In this document: positions 7,045 through 15,642 of the stretch, piece by piece | Layout: each line of letters opens with the position of its first letter | How positions within the stretch are numbered: the first letter of the stretch is position 1 | Position numbers and translations under genes: made by a program | NCBI RefSeq assembly: GCF_014203955.1 | Contig: NZ_JACHKA010000001.1 | Coordinates: forward strand, 372,001-436,000 | Length of the DNA: 64,000 bases | DNA from: Sphingobium lignivorans | Lineage (GTDB): Bacteria > Pseudomonadota > Alphaproteobacteria > Sphingomonadales > Sphingomonadaceae | Reading direction: 5' to 3' | Notes under the pieces: model-generated | Database searches by the model: none | Told to the model about the DNA's origin: nothing | Seen by the model: the letters and a program-made list of their open reading frames with translations, nothing else

Positions 7045-9464
7045 GCGGCCCTCCGCGCGGCTTCGACGATGGCGGCCATGATCTTCTCGCGATCGTAGCG
7101 GTAAATGGAGGTGTGGGTGTCCCCGGCGTCTTCCGCCACGTCGCGCAGCATCAGCACCGGCACGTCGCCGGCCGCATCGTCCGGCGGCGAATCGCCACAC
7201 AGGATCACGTCCGGCGATTCGGCCTGCGGGCCGAAGCTCACGTCATGTCCCGCCCGGATCAGCAGCGGCGCGAGGATGTTGCGCAGCCATGGGTCCTGGG
7301 CATCCGCGATCAGGCAGCGGATCGGCTGCCCCGCCGCAGCGACCTGTCGCGTCCGCGCGGCATCGGCGAACAGTGCGAAGGGGTCGATCATCTCGAGCTG
7401 GCTCTCGCCGACCATGACGAGACCGGCGATCCGTCCCGCGCCTATCGGCACGTCCAGCGTCGCGGGGACCTCGATGATGTCGATCACGTCCTCGATCAGG
7501 TAGCAGATCTGGTCGCGGCCATCATGGAGGCGCAGGGACTTGGGCAGGCCGCTTTCCTCACCCTGCGTGTTGAGCGCGGGCAGCAGCCGGTCCTCGATGC
7601 GGGCGAAGGCGCGGCCGTTACTGGCGGTGATGCGGGAAGCCTCCAGATCTTCGACGCGGTCGACCACCGCGAGCGGCAGCAGCCGCGTCGTGCCGTCGCG
7701 CTCCCGGAAGACCAGCGCCTGGATCGTCTCCTCGCGCGCATCGGCCATGGCGGCGGCAGGCGCGGACCGCGTGCGCAATTCCGCCTCGCGCAGCGGCAGC
7801 TCGGCGACCTGCGCCAGGCCGGCCGCATCGAGCAGCAGCATCGGCTGGCCATTGTCCGGCAGCGTCATGCCCGCGAACACGCCGGCCGCGGTGATGGCGG
7901 GCGAGGCGGGGCGGATCACCAGCTCCTCGTTGCTTTCCACGGACTGGACGCCAAGCACATAAGGCTGGCCGAGCGACGAGCGGATCACCATGAGGGTGCG
8001 CGGGCCGCTTCCCTCGACACGGGGGAGCCCGAGGATGTCCTCCAGCTCGACCAGCGAATAGTGCTCGCCGCGAATGGTGGCGATTCGTGCGCCGCCGACC
8101 GCCTCGATCGAGACCATGCTGCTGTTCTGGTGCAGCAACTCGACCACGTTGCCGCGCGGCATGGCGAAGAAATGCTCGCCGCAGCGGACGATCAGGCCGG
8201 GAATGATGGTGAGGGTGAGCGGCACGCGCATGGTGATCGTCGTGCCCTGGCCGGGCAGGCTGGTGATACCGATCACGCCGCCGATCTGCTCGATATTCGC
8301 GCGCACCACATCCATGCCCACGCCCCGTCCGGAGACCGAGGTGACGCTGGCGGCGGTGGAGAGTCCGGGGTGGAAGATCAGGCCCAGCTTCTCGGCATCG
8401 CTGAGAGTCGCCGCCTCGACGGCCGTGCAGAGACCGGCTGCCACCGCTTTCTCGACCAGCGCGGCCCGGTTGATGCCGCGCCCGTCGTCACTGATCTCGA
8501 TGACGATCTGGTTGCCGGACTGGCGGGCCACGATGCGCAGCGCGCCGGCTTCCGGCTTGCCGGCGGCGAGCCGCGCCGCGGGTGCCTCGATGCCGTGATC
8601 CAGCGCATTGCGCACGATGTGCGTCAGGGGATCGACGACCATCTCGACCATCTCGCGGTCCATCTCGACATCGCCTCCGTCGAGGCTCAGCACGGCCTTC
8701 TTGCCCAGCTCGCGCGTGAGATCGCGTACCATGCGCGGGATCGCCGCATAGAGCCGGTCGACGCGCTGCATGCGGGTCTTGCTGATCATGTCGCGCAGGT
8801 CCGCGACATTGGCGGACAGGCGCTCGAAGCTGCTCTCCAGATCGGCCTCGACGCCATGGTCACGCATCTTGCGGGCCAGGTCGTTGCGCGCCAGCACCAT
8901 GTCCGAGATGCCGTTCATCAGCTGGTCGATCAGCGCGAGCGGCAGGCGGATGGTCCGGGGCGCGCGATCGCGGTTGCCGCCATCGCTGCTGCGGCGCGCC
9001 AGTGGTTCGGGCGCGGGGGCGATGTCCGTCCCGCATTCCGCGCCGTCGGGCTCGGAAGCGCTCTCGGGCAGGGGCTCGAAGATCTCGAAGCCGCCGGAGC
9101 TGATCGACAGCGCGTCGAGCAAGGCATCATCCTCGGAATCGGGGATCTGCACATCCTCGCCGATGCCGCGTGCGAGCGCGCCAATGCGGTCCATCACGGC
9201 GAGCACCGCGCTCACCGTGGCCGGATCGGCGACCCGCTCGCCCCGGCGCACGGCGGCCAGCACGTCCTCCGCGCCATGGGCCAGCCGCTCGAAGCGGGGC
9301 AGGTTCAGGAAGCCGCAGCTGCCCTTGACGGTGTGGAAGAAGCGGAAAAAGGCGTCCAGTCGTGACCTGTCGGTCGGGTCCGCTTCCCATGCGACGATCT
9401 CGCCGGAGAGCGTCTCCAGCGTTTCCAGTGTCTCTGCGATGAATTCCGCGAGTATCTCGTCCAT
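7041..9464 (-). CDS. cheA: Chemotaxis histidine kinase CheA with a C-terminal receiver-like domain
   Basis: 807 residues. Domain order: Hpt domain (residues 1-110) with phospho-acceptor His44 in FHTVKGSCGF; dimerisation helices (about 185-245, RTIRLPLALIDQL); HATPase (about 250-430) with VRNALDHGIE and EISDDGRGIN; then one canonical CheW-like region and a second weaker CheW-like segment (about 430-700). The last ~90 residues (from PIRCLIADAQ) have the alternating pattern of a receiver domain, but the usual phospho-acceptor position reads VILCGDSPP and the acidic pair is weak, so it is probably degenerate. No separate P2 CheY-binding domain is obvious. It follows chpT and overlaps cheW. Confidence 0.93.
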   Translation of the reverse strand: MDEILAEFIAETLETLETLSGEIVAWEADPTDRSRLDAFFRFFHTVKGSCGFLNLPRFERLAHGAEDVLAAVRRGERVADPATVSAVLAVMDRIGALARGIGEDVQIPDSEDDALLDALSISSGGFEIFEPLPESASEPDGAECGTDIAPAPEPLARRSSDGGNRDRAPRTIRLPLALIDQLMNGISDMVLARNDLARKMRDHGVEADLESSFERLSANVADLRDMISKTRMQRVDRLYAAIPRMVRDLTRELGKKAVLSLDGGDVEMDREMVEMVVDPLTHIVRNALDHGIEAPAARLAAGKPEAGALRIVARQSGNQIVIEISDDGRGINRAALVEKAVAAGLCTAVEAATLSDAEKLGLIFHPGLSTAASVTSVSGRGVGMDVVRANIEQIGGVIGITSLPGQGTTITMRVPLTLTIIPGLIVRCGEHFFAMPRGNVVELLHQNSSMVSIEAVGGARIATIRGEHYSLVELEDILGLPRVEGSGPRTLMVIRSSLGQPYVLGVQSVESNEELVIRPASPAITAAGVFAGMTLPDNGQPMLLLDAAGLAQVAELPLREAELRTRSAPAAAMADAREETIQALVFRERDGTTRLLPLAVVDRVEDLEASRITASNGRAFARIEDRLLPALNTQGEESGLPKSLRLHDGRDQICYLIEDVIDIIEVPATLDVPIGAGRIAGLVMVGESQLEMIDPFALFADAARTRQVAAAGQPIRCLIADAQDPWLRNILAPLLIRAGHDVSFGPQAESPDVILCGDSPPDDAAGDVPVLMLRDVAEDAGDTHTSIYRYDREKIMAAIVEAARRAA

Positions 9465-9554
9465 GCGGCCAGCCCCGGTGTCAGGAGCGTCCTCATTGGC
9501 CGGACAGCGTTAAATCGTGGTAAATCCTTCGCAATTGCCGGGCGATATCCGCGC

Positions 9555-10214
9555 TTATATCCGGATCGGCAGGCTCGCGCCAAACATGAGGAAAGCTTCC
9601 TCCGGCGCGGAGATCATGATCTGCCCGCCCGTCTGGTCGGCGATGGAGCGGATCAGATAGGCGACCGAGGTGCGCGTGGTGAGGTCGCCCGCGCCGGCCA
9701 GTGCGCTGCGGATCGCCGGATCGAAGGTGATGCGCTGGCCTTCGCCGCGCACCACGATCTCGATCGCGGCCGCGCCGACTTCGGCGCCGATCGCCAGCGT
9801 GCCGCCGCGCGGCAGGGCCTCGCCGGCCAGCATCACCAGATTGAGCAGCAGCTTGGCCGCCGGCTTGGGCAGGCTGTCGCCATCGATCAGCCACTGGATC
9901 TCCAGACGCCCGCCCGGAGGGAACAGACCTTCCACCGCCGCGCGTACCTCATGCACCGGGATGCCTTCGCCGAAGCCGCCAGCGGCGCCGAACGCGAGGC
10001 GGAAGAATTTGAGCTTGCCAGCCGTGGTGCGCGCGCTGTCGCCGAGCAGGCCCATGCATTGCTCGCGCATGTGCGGATCGGTCTCGTCGGCCAGCAGTTC
10101 GATGCCGTTGTTGAGGGCCCCCACGGGGCTCAGCAGGTCATGGCACAGGCGGGAGCAGAGCAGGCTGGCGAAGTCGATGGGATCGGTCGCGGGCGTCTGT
10201 GCCAAAACGGGCAT
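9555..10214 (-). CDS. chpT: Histidine phosphotransferase ChpT-like
   Basis: 219 residues from ATG 10214 (a TTG at 10226 is the alternative). The DHp-like helix carries LCSRLCHDLLSPVGALNNG, in which the histidine of CHDL is the predicted phosphate carrier, and the rest resembles a degenerate HATPase fold without ATP-binding boxes, as in ChpT (DUF2328/HPTransfase). In Caulobacter, ChpT passes phosphate from CckA to CtrA and CpdR; in sphingomonads CtrA controls motility genes. Here it heads the che gene run, 90 bases before cheA, so the cell-cycle phosphorelay and chemotaxis genes may be co-transcribed. Confidence 0.88.
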   Translation of the reverse strand: MPVLAQTPATDPIDFASLLCSRLCHDLLSPVGALNNGIELLADETDPHMREQCMGLLGDSARTTAGKLKFFRLAFGAAGGFGEGIPVHEVRAAVEGLFPPGGRLEIQWLIDGDSLPKPAAKLLLNLVMLAGEALPRGGTLAIGAEVGAAAIEIVVRGEGQRITFDPAIRSALAGAGDLTTRTSVAYLIRSIADQTGGQIMISAPEEAFLMFGASLPIRI

Positions 10215-10274
10215 CCTCTTGTTCAAGAAACCGCGCCCTAATGCCGGTCGGGCGCAGGGGGCGCAAGACCGGCA

Positions 10275-10685
10275 TTAGGGCAGGGGGTTCAGTTCGACGG
10301 GTTCGAAGCACCCGTGGACACTGCCCGAAGGCAGGGCGCGCCATGCCTTGATCGCGCCATCCGCGCCCGCGATCAGCCAGAATTCCCCCCGCCCTTCCGC
10401 CATGGCGGCGTCCACAAGCGAGGGAATGGGCGCGCCGCCCGGATGCGAATGATAATGGCCGATGATGGCGGGCCCCCCTTCGCGCGCCGCGCGATGCGCG
10501 CGCAGCAGCGCGATCGGGTCGATCTCGAAGCGATGGAGGGGCGCGTCCGCGACGTTCCCGGCGGGCACGATCGCATGCACGTCGCTGCCCGTGCCGAGCA
10601 GCAGGCCGCAGCATTCGCGCGGCGCGTCGGTGCGCGCATGGGCGCGAATCCGGTCGAGAAGCGTGGTTGAAATGGCAAGGCTCAT
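10275..10685 (-). CDS. JAB1/MPN/Mov34 (JAMM, M67) metallopeptidase family protein
   Basis: 136 residues. The JAMM zinc site is clear: PRECCGLLLG supplies the glutamate, and HYHSHPGGAPIPSLVD gives the HxHx(10)D-type motif. Bacterial stand-alone members cleave C-terminal residues from ubiquitin-like sulfur-carrier proteins or related substrates. The gene stands alone: it is divergent from rluD (start codons 15 bases apart) and ends 60 bases upstream of chpT. Confidence 0.88.
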   Translation of the reverse strand: MSLAISTTLLDRIRAHARTDAPRECCGLLLGTGSDVHAIVPAGNVADAPLHRFEIDPIALLRAHRAAREGGPAIIGHYHSHPGGAPIPSLVDAAMAEGRGEFWLIAGADGAIKAWRALPSGSVHGCFEPVELNPLP

Positions 10686-10700
10686 CCCCACATTCCTAGC

Positions 10701-11654
10701 ATGACAGAGGGGGTTGTCAGCTTTTCGGCGGAGATCACGCCGGCGCTTGCCGGTGTGCGGCTTGACCGTGCGCTCGCGACGCTGGTGCCCACCCTCTCGC
10801 GCGAGCGAGTGAAGGCGCTCATTCTCGCCGGCCATGTGCGCGGCCCCGGCGGACGGCCGGTCAGCGATCCCGCGCTCAAGGTGAAGGCGGATACGGCCTT
10901 CGCGCTCGCGGTGCCCGAGGCCGCCCCGGCCGAGGCGCAGCCCCAGAAGATCGCGCTCGTCATCCCCTATGAGGACGAGCATCTCATCGTCATCGACAAG
11001 CCCGCCGGCATGGTCGTGCATCCCGCCGCCGGCAATCCGGACGGCACGCTGGTCAATGCGCTGCTGCATCATTGCGCGGGGCGCCTGTCCGGCATCGGCG
11101 GCGTCGCCCGCCCGGGCATCGTCCATCGCATCGACAAGGATACGTCCGGGCTGCTGGTGGTCGCGAAGAGCGATGTCGCGCATGAGGGACTGGCCCGCCA
11201 GTTCAAGGACCACAGCATCGAGCGGCGCTATCTTGCGCTGGTGAACGGCGTGCCCGCGCCTGCCGCCGGCACGGTGGACCAGTGGATCGGCCGCTCGGAT
11301 GCCGACCGCAAGAAGATGGCCGTGCAGCGCGCCGGGCGCGGCAAGCACGCGGTCACGCATTATCGCACGCTGCAGAAGCTGGATCGCGCGGCGCTGATCG
11401 AGTGCCGGCTGGAGACCGGCCGCACCCATCAGGTGCGCGTCCACATGGCGCATATCGGCCATCCGCTGCTGGGCGACCCCGTCTATTCGCGGGGCGGCCC
11501 GCACAAGGCACTGCTCGGCGAACTCGGCTTCCGGCGGCAGGCACTTCATGCCGCCTTTCTGGGTTTTGTTCACCCGGTGACAAGAAAGGCTGTGCAGTTC
11601 GATAGTCCGATTACGGATGACATGCAGCAACTGTTCAGTCATCTTCGCGTATAG
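10701..11654 (+). CDS. rluD: 23S rRNA pseudouridine synthase, RluD type
   Basis: 317 residues. An N-terminal S4 RNA-binding domain (about 15-75, RLDRALATLVPTLSRERVKALI) precedes the RluA-type catalytic domain, with IVHRIDKDTSGLLVVAK placing the catalytic aspartate at residue 145, and the LETGRTHQVRVHMAHIGHP motif. RluD makes pseudouridines 1911, 1915 and 1917 in helix 69 of 23S rRNA. It lies 61 bases upstream of rpoH on the same strand. Confidence in RluD rather than another RluA-family member rests on the S4 domain and length. Confidence 0.9.
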   Translation: MTEGVVSFSAEITPALAGVRLDRALATLVPTLSRERVKALILAGHVRGPGGRPVSDPALKVKADTAFALAVPEAAPAEAQPQKIALVIPYEDEHLIVIDKPAGMVVHPAAGNPDGTLVNALLHHCAGRLSGIGGVARPGIVHRIDKDTSGLLVVAKSDVAHEGLARQFKDHSIERRYLALVNGVPAPAAGTVDQWIGRSDADRKKMAVQRAGRGKHAVTHYRTLQKLDRAALIECRLETGRTHQVRVHMAHIGHPLLGDPVYSRGGPHKALLGELGFRRQALHAAFLGFVHPVTRKAVQFDSPITDDMQQLFSHLRV

Positions 11655-11715
11655 GAGTCGACGCGGTGCCAGCATCCTCCCCTGCATCCGCGTCACACGA
11701 AAAAGGATCACGTCC

Positions 11716-12618
11716 GTGAGTAATGGCAGCAATGTCCCCGCGACAATTCCGGCGCTTGGCAGCGATGCCAGCCTGAACCGCTATCTGGCGGAAATCCGGA
11801 AGTTCCCGGTGCTCAAGCCCGAGGAAGAATATATGCTCGCCAAGCGCTACCAGGAGCATGGCGATCCGGAAGCCGCCGCCCGGCTGGTGACCAGCCATCT
11901 GCGCCTCGTGGCGAAGATCGCGATGGGCTATCGCGGCTATGGCCTGCCGGTCAGCGAGCTGATCTCCGAGGGCAATATCGGCCTCATGCAGGGCGTGAAG
12001 AAATTCGAGCCCGACCGGGGCTTCCGCCTCGCGACCTATGCGATGTGGTGGATCCGCGCCTCCATACAGGAATTCATCCTGCGCTCGTGGAGCCTCGTGA
12101 AGATCGGCACGACGGCCGCGCAGAAGAAGCTCTTCTTCAACCTGCGCCGCATGAAGAACCAGATCGAGGCCTTCGAGGACGGCGACCTGCGCCCCGAGGA
12201 CGTCACCAAGATCGCGACCGACCTCGGCGTGTCCGAGGACGACGTCATCTCGATGAACCGCCGCATGGCGATGGGCGGCGACACCTCGCTCAACGTCTCG
12301 ATGAACGAGGATGGCGAGGGCCAGTGGCAGGACTGGCTGGCCGACGAGCGTCCGCTGCAGGACGAGCGCATCGCGGACGCGCAGGAAAGCAATGTGCGCC
12401 ACGACATGCTGCTGGCGGCCATGGACGACCTCAATGATCGCGAGCGGCACATCCTCCAGGAGCGTCGCCTTGCGGAGGAGCCCAAGACGCTTGAGGAGCT
12501 CTCGCAGGTCTATGGCGTCTCGCGCGAGCGGGTCCGCCAGATCGAGGTGCGCGCCTTCGAGAAGCTGCAGCGCGCGATGATGCGCATCGCTGGCGAGAAG
12601 CGGCTTATTCCCGCCTGA
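11716..12618 (+). CDS. rpoH: Heat-shock sigma factor RpoH (sigma-32)
   Basis: 300 residues starting at GTG 11716, preceded by an AAAAAGGA ribosome-binding site. Region 2 contains LISEGNIGLMQGVKKFEPDRGF and YAMWWIRASIQEFI; the RpoH box QKKLFFNLRR is intact and separates sigma-32 from sigma-70. Region 4 has the helix-turn-helix LEELSQVYGVSRERVRQIEVRA. It directs RNA polymerase to heat-shock promoters. The upstream open frame from 11617 overlaps rluD and is not part of the protein. Confidence 0.96.
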   Translation: MSNGSNVPATIPALGSDASLNRYLAEIRKFPVLKPEEEYMLAKRYQEHGDPEAAARLVTSHLRLVAKIAMGYRGYGLPVSELISEGNIGLMQGVKKFEPDRGFRLATYAMWWIRASIQEFILRSWSLVKIGTTAAQKKLFFNLRRMKNQIEAFEDGDLRPEDVTKIATDLGVSEDDVISMNRRMAMGGDTSLNVSMNEDGEGQWQDWLADERPLQDERIADAQESNVRHDMLLAAMDDLNDRERHILQERRLAEEPKTLEELSQVYGVSRERVRQIEVRAFEKLQRAMMRIAGEKRLIPA

Positions 12619-12666
12619 AACGGCGTGGGACGGCCCTAGCGGTCTGTTAAGCATTTCCGGCTAACG

Positions 12667-12694
12667 GGAAGGCTCCTCATTCTGGGAGCCTTCC
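12667..12694 (+). terminator. Perfect 10-bp hairpin between rpoH and the lipoprotein gene
   Basis: The arms GGAAGGCTCC (12667-12676) and GGAGCCTTCC (12685-12694) are exact complements with an 8-base loop. There is no T-run afterwards. It could end rpoH transcription, but its 3' arm includes the GGAG that would be the ribosome-binding site of the gene starting at 12698, so a role in translation control is also possible. Confidence 0.6.
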
Positions 12695-12697
12695 GTC

Positions 12698-13333
12698 ATG
12701 ACCTCCATGGCCGTTCATTTCCGGTCGCTTTGCCTTTGCGGCGGCCTCGCGCTGCTTGCCGCCTGCGGTGGGCAGAAGGAAGCGGACAATCTCGCCGAAC
12801 TGGACGCCCGGCTGACCAACGGCAGCGATGCCTTGTCCGACGATGCCAGCGATGCGATCGCCATTGCCGAGGCCGGCGGCAAGATCGAGAAGGCGCCACC
12901 CGCGAAGGAAACCGGCGAGACCCCGGGTCGCGCGACGATCGGTGGCCTTGTCCGGCGCGGCGACGGCGCCGGTGCGGCGCCCGCGCCGGGCGGCTGCGCC
13001 AGCGATCTCAAGTCGGGCTCCGAATGGGCAGAGCGGATGCCCCGGCCTTTCCGGCTCTATCCCGGCGCCCGGCTGACCGAGGCTGCGGGCATCGACCGGG
13101 AACAGTGCCGCCTGCGCGTGGTGAGCTTCGCGACCGACGCCGGCATCGACCAGATCATGGACTATTATTACACGCAGGCACGCCGGGCGGGCTATGATGC
13201 CGAGCATCTGCTGAGCCAGGGCGAGCATCAGCTCGGCGGCACGCGGGAGAAGGACGGCGCGGCCTATGTCGTCTTTGCGCGCGCCGGCAAGGATGGGCAG
13301 ACCGACGTGGACGTGATCGCCAATGCCGAATGA
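12698..13333 (+). CDS. Putative lipoprotein of unknown function
   Basis: 211 residues. The N-terminus has a signal peptide ending in a lipobox-like LLAAC (Cys near residue 23), so it is likely a lipoprotein anchored in the envelope. A low-complexity Ala/Gly/Pro linker (residues 60-100) leads to a globular part with FRLYPGARLTEAAG and a DQIMDYYYTQARRAGYDAEHL segment that looks like a small alpha-beta domain. I do not recognise the family. The downstream gene starts 11 bases before its stop. Confidence 0.75.
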   Translation: MTSMAVHFRSLCLCGGLALLAACGGQKEADNLAELDARLTNGSDALSDDASDAIAIAEAGGKIEKAPPAKETGETPGRATIGGLVRRGDGAGAAPAPGGCASDLKSGSEWAERMPRPFRLYPGARLTEAAGIDREQCRLRVVSFATDAGIDQIMDYYYTQARRAGYDAEHLLSQGEHQLGGTREKDGAAYVVFARAGKDGQTDVDVIANAE

Positions 13334-13778
13334 CCGGCTGGCCGCTGCGGCGGACCAGCCTGGGACCGAACGCGCGCCGATGCGCGTCTTCAGTCCAGCG
13401 GCCCGGGGGCATCTCGCCATCGAGGTGCGGGAGCGGGACGGCTGCGTGCGCGTGTTCGGCGCCGGGCTGTGGTCGCCCGATGAGGCGCAGGCGCATTTCC
13501 GCGCATTGGAACAGACCATCCTGAAGCTGCGGCGCGAGCGGGCCCCTGTGCGGGTGCTCGTGAACCTGCGGGAAGCGGCAGTGCAGACCGCCCAGACTGC
13601 CGACCTGATGCGGACATGGACGGCGCGCATTTATCGCGCGGCCGATCGCGTGGCGGTCGTGTGCGCGACGACGCTGCTGGCGCTCCAGATCCGCCATGTC
13701 GCGAACGTTCCCAATCTCGCGACGTTTCAGGACGTCTTTCTCGCGGAGAAATGGATCGGCGAGCCCGATCCGGCCTGA
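13323..13778 (+). CDS. Small protein of unknown function, STAS/SpoIIAA-like
   Basis: 151 residues from ATG 13323, overlapping the lipoprotein gene. There is no signal peptide or membrane segment. Alternating strands and helices (VRVFGAGLWSPDEAQAHF, APVRVLVNLREAAVQTAQTADLM, VAVVCATTLLALQIRHV) resemble the SpoIIAA/STAS-like proteins that report on stress or membrane state, but this is only a fold-level impression. Function unknown. Confidence 0.7.
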   Translation: MPNDRLAAAADQPGTERAPMRVFSPAARGHLAIEVRERDGCVRVFGAGLWSPDEAQAHFRALEQTILKLRRERAPVRVLVNLREAAVQTAQTADLMRTWTARIYRAADRVAVVCATTLLALQIRHVANVPNLATFQDVFLAEKWIGEPDPA

Positions 13779-13906
13779 GCGCTCGCACCCGGGCATCGTC
13801 GCTTTTTTCACCGCGCGTCGGGGTCCGGATGAGTCTCTTGCGGGCCGATCGCGCCCTGAATGATGCCGGCATTCTCTTTTGCGCGCGGATGCTTTAGGGG
13901 CGAGCC

Positions 13907-14290
13907 ATGGTGAACATGTTCCTCGTCATGGCGGGCGGCGCGATCGGCGCCGGGCTGCGCTATCAACTCGGCCGGGGCGCCCTGCGCCTGCTGGGTCCCG
14001 GCTGGCCGTGGGGAACGCTGGCGGCCAATGTGCTGGGCGGTCTGGCCATGGGTGTGCTGGTCGGCTGGCTCGCTGCCCGTTCAGCGCCCGGGGCGGAGCC
14101 GATCCGCCTGTTCGTCGCCGTGGGCATCCTCGGCGGCTTCACGACTTTCTCGGCCTTCAGCCTGGAGACGATCCTCATGGTCGAGCGGGGCGCGTGGCTT
14201 TCCGCGCTGGCTTATGTGCTGGTGTCCGTGCTGGCGGCCGCGAGCGCGCTGGCGCTGGGGCTGATGACGATGCGGACGGTGGCGTCATGA
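13907..14290 (+). CDS. crcB: Fluoride exporter CrcB/Fluc
   Basis: 127 residues with four hydrophobic segments. Fluc hallmarks are present: GAGLRYQLGR, WGTLAANVLGG (the conserved Asn) and GILGGFTTFSAFSLE (the Phe-box region and central sodium site). It forms a dual-topology dimeric fluoride channel in the inner membrane. I found no crcB fluoride riboswitch in the 128 bases upstream. The stop overlaps the start of the next gene (ATGA). Confidence 0.93.
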   Translation: MVNMFLVMAGGAIGAGLRYQLGRGALRLLGPGWPWGTLAANVLGGLAMGVLVGWLAARSAPGAEPIRLFVAVGILGGFTTFSAFSLETILMVERGAWLSALAYVLVSVLAAASALALGLMTMRTVAS

Positions 14291-15615
14291 GCCGGGGCAA
14301 GGCAGGCGATCCGGCGGCCGTGCGCCAGTTCACCGTCGCTGCGGATGACGATGGCATTCGCCTCGACCGCTGGTTCAAGCGGCATATGCCCGATGTGACT
14401 TTCGCCACGGTCTCGCGCTGGGCGCGGACCGGCCAGTTGCGCGTGAACGGCGCGCGCGCCACGCCGGGCGACCGGATCGAGGAAGGGCAAGTGCTGCGCG
14501 TGCCGCCGCTCGAGGCCGCGCCAGACCAGAAGGCCGGCCGGACGCCGCGTGCCCGGCCGGTGCTGAGCGAGGACCAGATGGCGTTCGCCGAGAGCCTCGT
14601 CATCCACCGCGACGCGCAGGCGCTCGTCATCAACAAGCCGCCCGGCCTCGCCACGCAGGGCGGCACCAAGACGCATGAGCATGTCGATGGGCTTCTCGAC
14701 GCGCTGATGTTCGAGCGGGACGACCGGCCGCGCCTCGTCCACCGGCTGGACAAGGACACCAGCGGCGCGCTGCTCTTGGCGCGCACGGCGCGCGCCGCCG
14801 CGCAGTTCGCGAAATCCTTTTCCTCGCGGACCGCGCGCAAGGTCTACTGGGCGATCGTGATGGGCGTGCCCGACGTCGCGGACGGCGTCATCGACCTGCC
14901 TCTCGCCAAGCAGCCGGGCACCGGCGGCGAGAAGATGCATGTCGATGAGGAGAACGGCATGCCCGCGCGCAGCCGCTATCGCATCATCGAGCGGGCGGGC
15001 AATCGCGCCGCCTGGGTCGAGCTCCAGCCCTATACCGGGCGCACGCACCAGCTGCGCGTCCACATGGCGGCGATCGGCCATCCCATTGTGGGCGACGGGA
15101 AATATGGCGGCAAGGATGCGTTCCTGAGCGGTTCGATCAGCCGCAAGATGCATCTGCATGCCCGCCGCATCCGCATCGATCATCCCGACGGCTCGCCGCT
15201 GGACGTGCGGGCGGACCCGCCCGCCCATTTCGCCGAGACGCTCGCGAGCCTGGGCTTCGACGTCGCCGAGGGCGACCTGCCACTCGAAGTGGACAGCCAG
15301 CCGAGCGTGTTCGAAAAGAAGGCCGCGGAAAAGCGTGCCGCCAGCCAGCATGCCAAGGATATGCGCAAGGCCCGGCGCGGCGAGCGGCGCTCGCGCGCCG
15401 GTGGGGGCGCCCCGGGTGGCAAGCCGGGTGGTGGCAAGCCCGGCGGTGGTCGACCCGGGGGGAGCAAGCCGGGCACGGGCAAGCCGGCGGCCGGCCGACC
15501 GGTGGCTGGCAAATCCGGTGGCAAGTCCGCCGCGGATGGCCGCGCATCAGCAGGGAAAGTCCGGCCCCGGACCACGGGCGCACCGGCCCCGGGTTCACAC
15601 GGGAAGAAGCGCTGA
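14287..15615 (+). CDS. rluC: RluC-like 23S rRNA pseudouridine synthase with Gly/Lys/Pro-rich tail
   Basis: 442 residues from ATG 14287. An S4 domain (about 25-75) is followed by the catalytic domain with LVHRLDKDTSGALLLA (catalytic Asp155) and YTGRTHQLRVHMAAIGHP. RluC modifies positions 955, 2504 and 2580 of 23S rRNA. From about residue 340 the protein runs on for ~100 residues of Gly, Lys, Pro, Arg and Ser repeats (GKPGGG-type), far beyond the usual end; this basic tail may bind RNA. It is translationally coupled to crcB. Confidence 0.88.
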   Translation: MSRGKAGDPAAVRQFTVAADDDGIRLDRWFKRHMPDVTFATVSRWARTGQLRVNGARATPGDRIEEGQVLRVPPLEAAPDQKAGRTPRARPVLSEDQMAFAESLVIHRDAQALVINKPPGLATQGGTKTHEHVDGLLDALMFERDDRPRLVHRLDKDTSGALLLARTARAAAQFAKSFSSRTARKVYWAIVMGVPDVADGVIDLPLAKQPGTGGEKMHVDEENGMPARSRYRIIERAGNRAAWVELQPYTGRTHQLRVHMAAIGHPIVGDGKYGGKDAFLSGSISRKMHLHARRIRIDHPDGSPLDVRADPPAHFAETLASLGFDVAEGDLPLEVDSQPSVFEKKAAEKRAASQHAKDMRKARRGERRSRAGGGAPGGKPGGGKPGGGRPGGSKPGTGKPAAGRPVAGKSGGKSAADGRASAGKVRPRTTGAPAPGSHGKKR

Positions 15616-15642
15616 GGCGCCCGGCGCCCGCGATTCAGATCC

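Noticed and set aside
13779..13906. Fluoride riboswitch upstream of crcB
   Set aside because: I looked for the conserved GGNGAUGG-type core and pseudoknot and did not find it.
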